10,471 nucleotides of DNA from Puniceicoccales bacterium (GCA_031279675.1 JAITIB010000113.1:1-10471); one strand, 5' to 3'. Shown: positions 1 to 6,033, numbered from the stretch's first letter. The notes: a model not told the origin generated them from the sequence alone. Numbers and translations: made by a program.

Positions 1-31
1 CTCACCTCTCACTTCTCATTTCTCACTTTCT
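1..31. repeat. Imperfect 7-base tandem repeat at the left edge
   Basis: On the plus strand the unit is A-Y-Y-T-C-T-C: ACCTCTC at 4-10, ACTTCTC at 11-17, ATTTCTC at 18-24, then a decayed copy at 25-31. The array starts at or before base 1, so its true length is unknown. The last codons and the stop of the neighbouring minus-strand gene lie inside it. Such short GA/CT-rich repeats often break assemblies, which would explain why the sequence starts here. Confidence 0.6.
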
Positions 32-905
32 TCTCCCCCCGCACCCGCTCCAACACCGCAGCCTTTTCCGCCTCAGCAAGGCCTCCCGCCGCACCCCCAG
101 CCTCATCCGCAAAATCCACCCTCGGCCCAAACTTCTCCCGTCGCTCATTGCGAGGCGCAGTCAAATCAATCGCATCATCAGGATATGCCTGCTTGACAAT
201 CGCCACCAGCCCGGCAGCATTGGTCGCCGAAACTGGATGCGGAGGTTCTGGCCTTTGATACCCCGATTTCGCGGGGGAGTAAGCGTCCAGTTTTACTATT
301 TTCGTCGCCCGCACATCATAAAGCTTATCGCCTGCCAAAGTCTCGTTAACTCGCAGCTTAGCCAGCCACGGTTTTCCGTCGATGTTCACAAGCACGTAGA
401 ACCTGTGTTGCCACTTGATCTTCGGTTTTGAGCCCCTGTAGGGGTCGCGCCCAAGCCAGATTGCATTTTCAATCAGCTTATCCAGCGCCTCAAGCGGTTT
501 GCGGGGCTCTCCACGGTTCTGTGTCCCGGAATGCCGCGCCCCTTCAGCCGCAACCCCAATTTCCCAGCGCGTGTCCCTGTTTAGGAACACACCGGTGAAC
601 TTTGACTTGAGCCACCGAACCACATCACCGGCACGCATACGTTCCAACCCAGCCCCAGCGTCCACACTCGGAACACTCACCGGGGCGGACATGTCGCGCT
701 GCCCTGATTTATCCTGTTCTGCGAAGTCCGCCCTGCGTTGAGGCAGAATCTTACTTCCTGTATGGAAGGTTTCTGCCAACGCATCCATAAACGCATTCTG
801 CGTGTCGAACTGACCGAAGCCGTAACTCTCCAACTTCTGCCGTAGAATATCAAAATCCTTCGCCCCCTGTTCCGCGCTCGAAGGACGCCGGAACAACGCC
901 AACAA
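9..905 (-). CDS. Phage-like protein with a polyvalent-protein-associated (LPD3/PBECR-like) domain, possibly 5'-truncated by a frameshift
   Basis: The frame gives 298 residues but opens with TTG, with no clear ribosome binding site at usable distance. The middle section (about residues 100-205) has the shape of a domain found at the C-terminus of large phage MuF-type and polyvalent proteins: TGVFLNRDTRWEIGV, then an IENAIWLG helix, then HRFYVLVNIDGKPWLAKLRV and KLYDVRATKI. In those proteins it is classed as LPD3 or as a Barnase-EndoU-ColicinE5/D-RelE-like nuclease domain. I recognise it by pattern only and cannot choose between the two. The N-terminal 100 residues are helical and charged and otherwise unknown. 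The C-terminal tail is Ala/Glu/Lys-rich and its last residues are encoded by a simple repeat. The gene lies beyond the 3' end of tRNA-Asn, a classic phage integration side, so I infer a prophage remnant or cargo. A better start may lie upstream in another frame, at 968-970. Confidence 0.6.
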   Translation of the reverse strand: MLALFRRPSSAEQGAKDFDILRQKLESYGFGQFDTQNAFMDALAETFHTGSKILPQRRADFAEQDKSGQRDMSAPVSVPSVDAGAGLERMRAGDVVRWLKSKFTGVFLNRDTRWEIGVAAEGARHSGTQNRGEPRKPLEALDKLIENAIWLGRDPYRGSKPKIKWQHRFYVLVNIDGKPWLAKLRVNETLAGDKLYDVRATKIVKLDAYSPAKSGYQRPEPPHPVSATNAAGLVAIVKQAYPDDAIDLTAPRNERREKFGPRVDFADEAGGAAGGLAEAEKAAVLERVRGEKKVRNEK

Positions 906-970
906 AAAGATTGGATAACATCTCCCACCATCGCCAAACGGGCATCAATTCGCCCTAAAATCGGCCCCAA
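906..970 (-). pseudogene. Possible 5' end of the phage-like gene, separated by a -1 frameshift
   Basis: On the minus strand a strong ribosome-binding sequence, AGGGAGAGG (977-985), lies 6 bases before a TTG codon (968-970). That frame reads about 20 codons, including GRIDARLAMVGDVIQSF, to a run of five T (904-908). A slip of one base back at this run, or one missing T in the sequence, would join it to the main frame as ...VIQSFLLALFRRPSS. The joined protein would have a proper start signal, which the 298-residue frame lacks. This is inference. The alternatives are a chance open frame or a real lesion in a decaying prophage gene. Confidence 0.35.
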
Positions 971-1027
971 ATCTGGCCTCTCCCTTTGAAATTTGCTCCA
1001 AAAATCCGGAACTCCAATCCCGAAAGC

Positions 1028-1045
1028 CCCGCATAGACATGCGGG
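1028..1045 (-). terminator. Hairpin downstream of tRNA-Asn, probable terminator
   Basis: A perfect 7-base-pair stem, CCCGCAT/ATGCGGG, with a 4-base loop lies 8 bases beyond the CCA end of tRNA-Asn. In the tRNA's direction it is followed by GCTTTC, a short and imperfect U tract. In the plus direction it is followed by TTTTA, so it could act weakly both ways. The stem is clear; terminator function is inferred from position. Confidence 0.5.
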
Positions 1046-1053
1046 TTTTAAAG

Positions 1054-1128
1054 TGGCTGCCCAGGCAGGGATCGAACCTGCGGCCAATTGATTAACAGTC
1101 AACTGCTCTACCGCTGAGCTACTGGGCA
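1054..1128 (-). tRNA. trnN: tRNA-Asn (anticodon GUU), CCA encoded
   Basis: The minus strand folds as a full cloverleaf. The 7-base-pair acceptor stem is TGCCCAG/CTGGGCA with a G discriminator. The D arm contains AGCTCAGCGGTAGAGC. The anticodon loop is CTGTTAA, giving anticodon GUU. The T arm is GCAGG-TTCGATC-CCTGC. CCA is encoded at 1054-1056. It reads Asn codons AAC and AAU; its G34 is a substrate for queuosine, whose precursor genes lie in this same window. It has its own promoter and a downstream hairpin. The 3' end faces a phage-like gene, as expected for an integration site, but I see no second copy of the 3' end in the window to serve as the other attachment site. Confidence 0.96.
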
Positions 1129-1142
1129 TCGAGTCGATGAAA

Positions 1143-1176
1143 CGCGCTCACTTCCGTTGAACGGAAAGTGCGCGCG
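1143..1176. repeat. Imperfect 34-base palindrome between the tRNA-Asn promoter and the tRNA
   Basis: The outer arms CGCGC/GCGCG pair over five bases. After one mismatch, the inner arms CACTT-CCGTT and AACGG-A-AAGTG pair over ten bases with one bulged A, closing on a very tight loop. It abuts the -10 box (1177-1182) and covers the expected transcription start near 1170. As DNA it could be an operator; as RNA it would fold in the leader. No protein for it is identified. Confidence 0.6.
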
Positions 1177-1205
1177 ATTAGGCACATGATAGCCACCCGT
1201 GTCAA
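1177..1205 (-). promoter_or_regulatory. Sigma-70-like promoter of tRNA-Asn
   Basis: On the minus strand a perfect -35 box TTGACA (1200-1205) is followed after exactly 17 bases by CCTAAT (1177-1182), which matches the -10 consensus at four of six positions. Predicted start is near 1170, about 42 bases before the tRNA 5' end. Position and spacing fit tRNA-Asn well. Confidence 0.65.
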
Positions 1206-1256
1206 TAGGTTTCACATGAAAAAAAACCGGGGGGGGTAAATGGGCCGAGGGAAACC

Positions 1257-1284
1257 TTGACATCAGAAACACGACTCCAAACAT
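1257..1284 (+). promoter_or_regulatory. Candidate promoter for the tiny basic protein gene
   Basis: A perfect TTGACA (1257-1262) is followed after 16 bases by AAACAT (1279-1284), a weak -10 match (three of six). Start of transcription would be near 1291, leaving a leader of only about 12 bases before the ATG at 1303. The -35 box and location support it; the -10 is poor. Confidence 0.35.
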
Positions 1285-1302
1285 GCCGCGCTTTCAACAC
1301 TT

Positions 1303-1416
1303 ATGGGAAAACAATACAACAAAGTCATCAAACGCCGCCGTGCCCGCGCCTACGAAGAGCGCACCAAAGAACGGGGCAAAGCCCGCCTTGCCGCATCGTC
1401 GAAAAAACGGCGGTGA
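1303..1416 (+). CDS. Tiny highly basic protein, MGKQYNK type (37 aa)
   Basis: The ATG at 1303 opens a 38-codon frame that begins MGKQYNKVIKRRRARAYEER and ends AASSKKRR before TGA. About 40% of residues are Lys or Arg, with two basic clusters around a short helix-prone centre, so nucleic-acid or ribosome binding is plausible. I recall similar short proteins beginning MGKQYNK with an Arg/Lys run in other Verrucomicrobiota, but cannot verify this here. It is too short for ordinary gene callers. A candidate promoter lies just upstream. No Shine-Dalgarno sequence is seen, as for most genes in the window. The next gene, on the same strand, starts 44 bases downstream. Function unknown. Confidence 0.65.
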   Translation: MGKQYNKVIKRRRARAYEERTKERGKARLAASSKKRR

Positions 1417-1460
1417 GCTGCCGCAACACTTCGCAAGGCGAATAACGCGGGAATCCTGAC

Positions 1461-2030
1461 ATGCCGCCTCTTTCGCTCCTCTCCCTTTTACGCCCGGCCC
1501 GGTGCCTCGCCCGGTTCGGATGCATGGGCGGTGTGTCTGCGGTGCTGTTATCAGGTCTCGCGCAGACGGCCCATGGCGACGGGGACGACGCCACCGCGAC
1601 GCCACCGCCGGTGCGCGTCAGCTATGTTTACCCGCGCTGGCAGGACGACGCGCAATTCCGGCGCATCAGCGAATATTTCACCGGGCGCGAGAACACAGGC
1701 GGCGACATCGTTGTGCGCACCCATTCGCCAGTGCGCTCGGGGTTGTATTTTCGCATCGGACTGCCGGTGGGGACACAGTTCCCCGCACACTCGACCGGGA
1801 CGGTGGAATACATCCGTTCGGACAGCCCGGATGTCCGCACCCATGTGTTCGACCTGCCCGCGCTCTCACTCAATCCTTTCACGGAAATCTGCCTCGGGCT
1901 GACGGGTGAGAGCTGGCCGAAGCGTGACTTGAGCCTTGTCGCATGGCGCTTCACACTCAAGGACAACACGGGTGCCATCCTCGCCCGGAGACAAAGTTTT
2001 CTCTGGGCGCTGCCCGCGTCCAGGCAGTGA
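1461..2030 (+). CDS. Secreted protein of unknown function (189 aa)
   Basis: Residues 1-39 look like a signal peptide: an Arg-containing start, a hydrophobic stretch MGGVSAVLLSGLA and a likely cleavage site near AHG. After a Thr/Pro linker the mature part has alternating hydrophobic and polar residues (VRVSYVYPRWQDD, ISEYFTGRENTGGDIVVRTH, LYFRIGLPVGTQFP, LSLVAWRFTLKDNTGAIL), suggesting a small beta-sandwich exported to the periplasm or surface. Only one Cys remains in the mature part, so no disulphide is predicted within the chain. I do not recognise the family. GC-rich codon use matches the neighbours, and the open frame with a signal peptide supports a real gene. It converges on the GtrA-like gene with only 18 bases between stops. 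Confidence 0.75.
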   Translation: MPPLSLLSLLRPARCLARFGCMGGVSAVLLSGLAQTAHGDGDDATATPPPVRVSYVYPRWQDDAQFRRISEYFTGRENTGGDIVVRTHSPVRSGLYFRIGLPVGTQFPAHSTGTVEYIRSDSPDVRTHVFDLPALSLNPFTEICLGLTGESWPKRDLSLVAWRFTLKDNTGAILARRQSFLWALPASRQ

Positions 2031-2048
2031 CAAACGTGGAGGCAAATT

Positions 2049-2477
2049 CTATCGCCGAGGGCAAAACATCGCGCTGTCGTGGAAGACCAAAAAGCGCATC
2101 AGGGAAAAGTTGATCAGGGGCATCAACGCCACCTGAACCGCAAATGAGACATGGTAATCCCAGTCCCTTGAGTCTCCGAAGCGCATGACAGCGTAGGAAA
2201 TCACAACCCCCATGATCGAAGTGGTGACAAAGCGCGCATAACGCCGCAACCCCACCTCCACTTCAAAACTCCAGTGGCTGTTGGCATAATAAGAGGCGGC
2301 GTTGGCGAGGAGGAATGCGCAAACATTGGACTGCGGATGAGAAAACGCGCCGCTCTCCACAAGATCGCTCAACACCACATAATGGATGGCCGTGTTGGAC
2401 ACACCGATGATTGCAAAACGCGCAAAGGGACAAATCCAAGCAGGGAGACCGGGCGGGAAAAGTAATGGTATTCGCAT
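2049..2477 (-). CDS. GtrA-like four-helix membrane protein (142 aa)
   Basis: GtrA-family proteins are small four-helix inner-membrane proteins. Some are thought to move lipid-linked sugars across the membrane for surface glycan modification. Family marks are visible: ARFAIIGVSNTAIHYVVL at the first helix (about residues 19-36), AFLLANAASYYANSHWSF at the second (54-71), a third at about 84-98 after RRYARFV, and NFSLMRFLVF closing the fourth (123-132). The length is typical. I chose the ATG at 2475-2477 because the longer open frame upstream is only tRNA-Ser sequence read as protein. The gene begins 8 bases after the tRNA's CCA, with no terminator between them, so it may ride on the tRNA promoter. 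No glycosyltransferase partner is nearby, so the substrate is unknown. Confidence 0.85.
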   Translation of the reverse strand: MRIPLLFPPGLPAWICPFARFAIIGVSNTAIHYVVLSDLVESGAFSHPQSNVCAFLLANAASYYANSHWSFEVEVGLRRYARFVTTSIMGVVISYAVMRFGDSRDWDYHVSFAVQVALMPLINFSLMRFLVFHDSAMFCPRR

Positions 2478-2485
2478 TCCGAAAA

Positions 2486-2580
2486 TGGCGGAGAGAGAGG
2501 GATTCGAACCCTCGGTACGCGGCTTTACCACGTACGCCGGTTTAGCAAACCAGTGCTTTCGGCCACTCAGCCATCTCTCC
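2486..2580 (-). tRNA. trnS: tRNA-Ser (anticodon GCU), CCA encoded
   Basis: The minus strand gives a class II tRNA. The acceptor stem is GGAGAGA/TCTCTCC, and the D arm starts TGGCTGAGTGGCCGAAAG. The anticodon stem is CTGGT/ACCGG with loop TTGCTAA, hence GCU. A long variable arm typical of tRNA-Ser follows, then T arm GAGGG-TTCGAAT-CCCTC. CCA is encoded at 2486-2488. It decodes AGC and AGU. A promoter-like TTGACA lies just upstream, and the GtrA-like gene follows almost directly. Confidence 0.96.
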
Positions 2581-2597
2581 GTTTGAAAAACGCGTCC

Positions 2598-2625
2598 ACT
2601 CAAGCGACACGCCAGGCCTTGTCAA
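2598..2625 (-). promoter_or_regulatory. Promoter of tRNA-Ser
   Basis: On the minus strand a perfect TTGACA (2620-2625) is followed after 16 bases by TTGAGT (2598-2603), a three-of-six -10 match. The predicted start, near 2591, is about 11 bases before the tRNA. An 8-base inverted pair AAACGCGT/ACGCGTTT (2588-2595 and 2625-2632) brackets it. The -35 box and location make it likely; the -10 is weak. Confidence 0.5.
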
Positions 2626-2713
2626 CGCGTTTCCTCGCGCAACCACACCCAAGCCAAGGCGCATATCTCCAAGATTGAAAAGCAAACGCACCCGCGACAT
2701 TCTCCCCGGCAGC

Positions 2714-3685
2714 ATGAAAGAAAAAAACTCCCTGCTCCTGACCGTGCGCATCCCCGCCACATCCGCCAATCTCGGGGCCGGGTTTGACTGCATCGGTCTC
2801 GCCCTCGATCTCTGGAACACCTTCGAACTTCACCTCGCTCCCGGGAAGCCCGGCGCCGTCTCCGTGGAATCACACGGGGAGGCCGCCACCACGCTCCCCA
2901 AGGACCACACCAACACCATCGCCCGCATTCTCTTCGAGGAGCTTGAGGAAACACTGGGACAAAGGCCGCCCGGCGCGTTGAAAATCATCTGCACAAACGC
3001 CGTCCCTTGCGGCAGCGGCCTCGGCTCAAGCTCCACCGCGGTCATCGCCGGACTCCTCTTCGCCCACACACTCGCTCGTTGCGGACGCGCGCCCGTGACG
3101 CTCGACACACTCAAGCACACCGTCCTTCCCCGCGCCGTCGAGATTGAGGGGCACGGCGACAACGTTGTCCCCGCCCTCATGGGAGGTCTCGTCGTCATCA
3201 CGCGCACGCCCAACGGGCGGCTGCTCACGCACCCCATCCCCGCAGCCCCCCAGCGCGTCGTCGTGTGCGTGCCCGAATTCTCATTTCTCACGGCGAAGGC
3301 ACGCGCCGTCCTTCCCCCCACGCTTCCCCGCGCCGACGCCATTCACAACATCGGGCACGCCGTGCTCACCATCGAGGCATTGCGCACCGGCAACCTGCCC
3401 CTGCTCGCCAAAGCCCTCGACGACCGGATGCACGAGCCCTACCGCCTGCCCGCAATCCCGGGCGCGATTGACGCGCGCCTGGCCGCGATTGACGCCGGGG
3501 CCGCCGCCGCATGCCTCAGCGGCGCTGGTCCGGGCATTCTCGCTTTTGCCAATGCCAACCACGAGGCCATCGGCAAAGCCATGTCACGCTGTTTCGCCGA
3601 CGCCGGGTTAAAGGCCCGCCATTGGACCCTGGGCACAAACGAACGCGGCACCGAAATCATTCCCGGGAACGCCCCCCCGCCCTGA
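2714..3685 (+). CDS. thrB: Homoserine kinase (323 aa)
   Basis: Phosphorylates L-homoserine with ATP to O-phosphohomoserine, the step before threonine synthase; cytoplasmic. The GHMP-kinase signatures are all present: PATSANLGAGFDCIGLALDL near the N-terminus (residues 14-33), the phosphate-binding loop PCGSGLGSSST (98-108), EGHGDNVVPALMGGLV in the middle, and CLSGAGPGILAF near the C-terminus (from about 267). The length is slightly above the E. coli enzyme. The frame extends to a TTG at 2675, but the ATG at 2714 fits the family N-terminus; neither has a good ribosome binding site. No other threonine gene is in the window. The last 29 bases overlap the 3' end of nth on the opposite strand, so the two cannot share a conventional terminator between them. 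Confidence 0.95.
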   Translation: MKEKNSLLLTVRIPATSANLGAGFDCIGLALDLWNTFELHLAPGKPGAVSVESHGEAATTLPKDHTNTIARILFEELEETLGQRPPGALKIICTNAVPCGSGLGSSSTAVIAGLLFAHTLARCGRAPVTLDTLKHTVLPRAVEIEGHGDNVVPALMGGLVVITRTPNGRLLTHPIPAAPQRVVVCVPEFSFLTAKARAVLPPTLPRADAIHNIGHAVLTIEALRTGNLPLLAKALDDRMHEPYRLPAIPGAIDARLAAIDAGAAAACLSGAGPGILAFANANHEAIGKAMSRCFADAGLKARHWTLGTNERGTEIIPGNAPPP

Positions 3686-4310
3686 CCGCCCGGCCATTCA
3701 CCACCCGGCAGATGGGGCAACAGGAACCATCGCAACCGCGCGCCGGACAGTGTTCGCGCCCGTAATAAATCATCCGAAGGTGGAGCGTGTTCCAGAGGCG
3801 CGCGGGAAAGAGTTTTTTCAAGTCATGCTCGGTGCGCACAACATTCGTCCCCGGACTCAAGCGCCACCGCGCGGCAAGGCGGTGGATGTGCGTGTCCACC
3901 GGAAATGCCGGCACACCAAACGCCTGTGCCATCACCACCGACGCCGTCTTGTGCCCCACCCCGGGCAATGCCTCCAACGCTGCAAACGACGCGGGAACCC
4001 GCCCGCCATGCCGCTCGCAAAGTATCCGCGACAGCGCCACGAGAGCCGCCGCCTTGCGCGAGGCAAGACCGCACGGATGCACAACCGTCCCGACATCCGC
4101 CACGCGCAGGCGGGCAAATGCGCACGGCGTGCGGGCAAGGGAAAACAGCTCCGGCGTCACGAGATTCACGCGCCGGTCCGTGCATTGCGCCGAGAGCACA
4201 ACAGCCACAAGCAGCGTGAACGCGTCCGTGTGCTCAAGGGCGACCGCCGGCGAGGGATAAAGCTCTTCAAGACGCTGCGCGACAAAACGGGCACGTTCAC
4301 TCTTGTTCAT
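3657..4310 (-). CDS. nth: Endonuclease III, DNA glycosylase/AP lyase (217 aa)
   Basis: Removes oxidised pyrimidines from DNA and cuts at abasic sites in base-excision repair. The helix-hairpin-helix LPGVGHKTA carries the catalytic Lys (K121), and the catalytic Asp is in VDTHIHR (D139). LSAQCTD (39-45) is also typical. The usual C-terminal iron-sulphur site is altered: cysteines are at 188, 193, 197, 198 and 201 (C-X4-C-X3-C-C-X2-C) rather than the E. coli spacing C-X6-C-X2-C-X5-C. Five cysteines remain, so a cluster could still bind, but this is not certain. The start ATG lies 10 bases after the fhs stop on the same strand, so the two are probably co-transcribed. No Shine-Dalgarno sequence is seen. 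Confidence 0.94.
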   Translation of the reverse strand: MNKSERARFVAQRLEELYPSPAVALEHTDAFTLLVAVVLSAQCTDRRVNLVTPELFSLARTPCAFARLRVADVGTVVHPCGLASRKAAALVALSRILCERHGGRVPASFAALEALPGVGHKTASVVMAQAFGVPAFPVDTHIHRLAARWRLSPGTNVVRTEHDLKKLFPARLWNTLHLRMIYYGREHCPARGCDGSCCPICRVVNGRAVRAGGRSRE

Positions 4311-4320
4311 CGGGAAAAAC

Positions 4321-5943
4321 TCACGTTCCCATGATGCCCGTGATCACCCCCCGGGGCGACACGTCAACACGTTCCGCAGCAGGCATGCGCGGCAGCGCAG
4401 GCATGCGCACCATGCGCCCCGTCAGCGCGACGAGGAAACCCGCGCCCGCCGCCAGCTCAAAGTCGCGCACCGTGATGCGAAAACCGCTCGGCGCGCCAAG
4501 CCGCCCCGGATCATCGCTAAGCGAATTTTGAGTCTTTGCCACACACACGGGAAGGCGTCCAAATCCCGAACGCTCAAAAAGCGCCAGACGGCACGCCGCC
4601 TCCGGAAGCAAGGTCACACCATCCGCGCCGTAAAAACGCCGCGCCACCGCGTCGAGCTTCCCCTCCGCAGTCGCGTCAAGATCGTAGGCGAATTCCAACG
4701 GCGGAATTCTCTCCGGCAAATGCTCCAGCACGGAACCGGCAAGCGCGACACCACCACTCCCCCCCTGCGAAAACACGTCCGAAACAGCAAAGCCAACGCC
4801 ACCGGAACGGCAGAATTCGCGCACACAATCGATCTCAGGCTCCGCATCCCCGGGAAAACGGTTCAAGGCAACCACGACCGGACGCGCAAAACCGCGCGCC
4901 GCCTCCACATGCCGGGCAAGGTTGGACAAACCGCGCCCGACCGCGCCCACGTCCAAGACATCCAGGGCGCCAAGCGCGACGCCTCCGTGCATTTTCAACG
5001 CACGCACCGTCGCCACCAGGACGATCAACGCGGGATTCAGTCCGGACTGGCGGCACTTGACATGGATGAATTTTTCCCCCCCAAGATCGAACGCGAACCC
5101 CGCCTCCGTGACCACAAGATCCGCGCACGCCAACGCCATACGCGTGGCCAGCACCGAGTTGCACCCGTGCGCAATGTTCGCAAACGGCCCACCGTGGACA
5201 AACGCGGGCACCCCCTCGACCGACTGCACAAGATTGGGCAGCAGCGCGTCGCGCAACAACGCCACCAACGCACCCGTGATGCGAAAGGCGTCCGCGCGCA
5301 CGGCGCTTCCATCGGGCGCAAACCCAACCACAAGGCGCGCGAGGCGTTCGCGCAAATCCTCCATCGATGTGGCCAGGCACATGATGGCCATGATCTCCGA
5401 GGCGGCAGTGATGTCGAACCCGCTCGCGCGCTCCGCCACCCCGCCAACACCCACACGGATGTTTCTCAACGCCCTGTCGTTGCCGTCCATCACACGCTTC
5501 CACAGCACCCCCCCGGGCGCGAGCGGCGCATCCCCATGGTGGAGCCGGTTGTCAATCGCCGCGGCAAGCAGGTTGTGCGCCGAGGTAATGGCATGAAAAT
5601 CCCCGGTAAAATGCAGGTTGATCTCCGCCGCTGGCTGGAGCGTGCTCCGCCCACCGCCAGTGGCCCCCCCCTTGCGCCCGAACACAGGGCCCATTGACGG
5701 CTGGCGCAAGGCCAGCGCCACCCTGCGCCCGAGCAACTTGAGCCCTTGCGCAAGGCCTATGGAAGTAACGGTTTTCCCCTCGCCCGCAGGCGTGGGTGTG
5801 AGCGCGGAAACAAGGACGAGCCGCCCCGGCGGGCGATCGCCACGCAAGGCGGAAAGGGAGATCTTGGCCTTGTCCCGCCCGTGGAGGAACAAATCATTCT
5901 CGGCAATCCCGGATTCGCGGGCGATCTGGACAATGGGCTTCAT
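4321..5943 (-). CDS. fhs: Formate-tetrahydrofolate ligase (540 aa)
   Basis: Joins formate to tetrahydrofolate using ATP, giving 10-formyl-THF for purine and fMet-tRNA synthesis; it can also run as part of formate or C1 metabolism. Family blocks appear in order: the ATP loop TPTPAGEGKTVTSIGL (from residue 49), GRKGGATGGG, INLHFTGDFHAI and AHNLLAAAIDN, then FVHGGPFANIAHGCNS and TEAGFAFDLGGEKF. The length is a little under the usual 555-560. I chose the ATG at 5941-5943 (MKPIVQIARESGI), which fits family N-termini; the frame extends 8 codons further upstream. The gene is divergent from queC across 90 bases and is followed by nth after 10 bases. The window gives no Wood-Ljungdahl partner genes, so a biosynthetic role is the simpler reading. 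Confidence 0.96.
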   Translation of the reverse strand: MKPIVQIARESGIAENDLFLHGRDKAKISLSALRGDRPPGRLVLVSALTPTPAGEGKTVTSIGLAQGLKLLGRRVALALRQPSMGPVFGRKGGATGGGRSTLQPAAEINLHFTGDFHAITSAHNLLAAAIDNRLHHGDAPLAPGGVLWKRVMDGNDRALRNIRVGVGGVAERASGFDITAASEIMAIMCLATSMEDLRERLARLVVGFAPDGSAVRADAFRITGALVALLRDALLPNLVQSVEGVPAFVHGGPFANIAHGCNSVLATRMALACADLVVTEAGFAFDLGGEKFIHVKCRQSGLNPALIVLVATVRALKMHGGVALGALDVLDVGAVGRGLSNLARHVEAARGFARPVVVALNRFPGDAEPEIDCVREFCRSGGVGFAVSDVFSQGGSGGVALAGSVLEHLPERIPPLEFAYDLDATAEGKLDAVARRFYGADGVTLLPEAACRLALFERSGFGRLPVCVAKTQNSLSDDPGRLGAPSGFRITVRDFELAAGAGFLVALTGRMVRMPALPRMPAAERVDVSPRGVITGIMGT

Positions 5944-6033
5944 AAGCGACGCCAAAGCGCACCGCATTCACCGCGCCAGCTCAACGCAAAAATTTGTTCG
6001 CCCAAAACGGACGCCGCGATTGCTTGGGAACCC
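5944..6033. promoter_or_regulatory. Divergent intergenic region between fhs and queC
   Basis: These 90 bases must hold the start signals for both the minus-strand fhs(-nth) unit and the plus-strand queCDE unit, unless transcription enters from further away. The only AT-rich patch is around 5983-5996. I see no good -35/-10 pair on either strand and no preQ1-riboswitch-like fold (no hairpin with the A-rich tail next to the queC start). A GGGA lies 4 bases before the queC ATG. Confidence 0.35.

Noticed and set aside
931..1129. Minus-strand open frame beginning at the tRNA-Asn 5' end
   Set aside because: Its first part is tRNA-Asn translated. Only the stretch below about 970 could be coding, and that is reported separately.
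2478..2603. N-terminal extension of the GtrA-like protein
   Set aside because: The sequence is tRNA-Ser read as protein; the real start is the ATG at 2475-2477.
2588..2632. Inverted pair AAACGCGT/ACGCGTTT around the tRNA-Ser promoter as an operator
   Set aside because: The core ACGCGT is self-palindromic and common in GC-rich DNA; 8 bases separated by 29 is weak evidence.
4303..5697. Long plus-strand open frame of 464 codons
   Set aside because: It lies antisense to fhs, is extremely rich in Arg, His and Pro, and has no family-like sequence. It is a shadow of GC-rich coding DNA on the other strand.
5746..6033. 96-codon upstream extension of QueC
   Set aside because: It overlaps the 5' part of fhs on the other strand, and the QueC family begins at MKSVVVFSGG.
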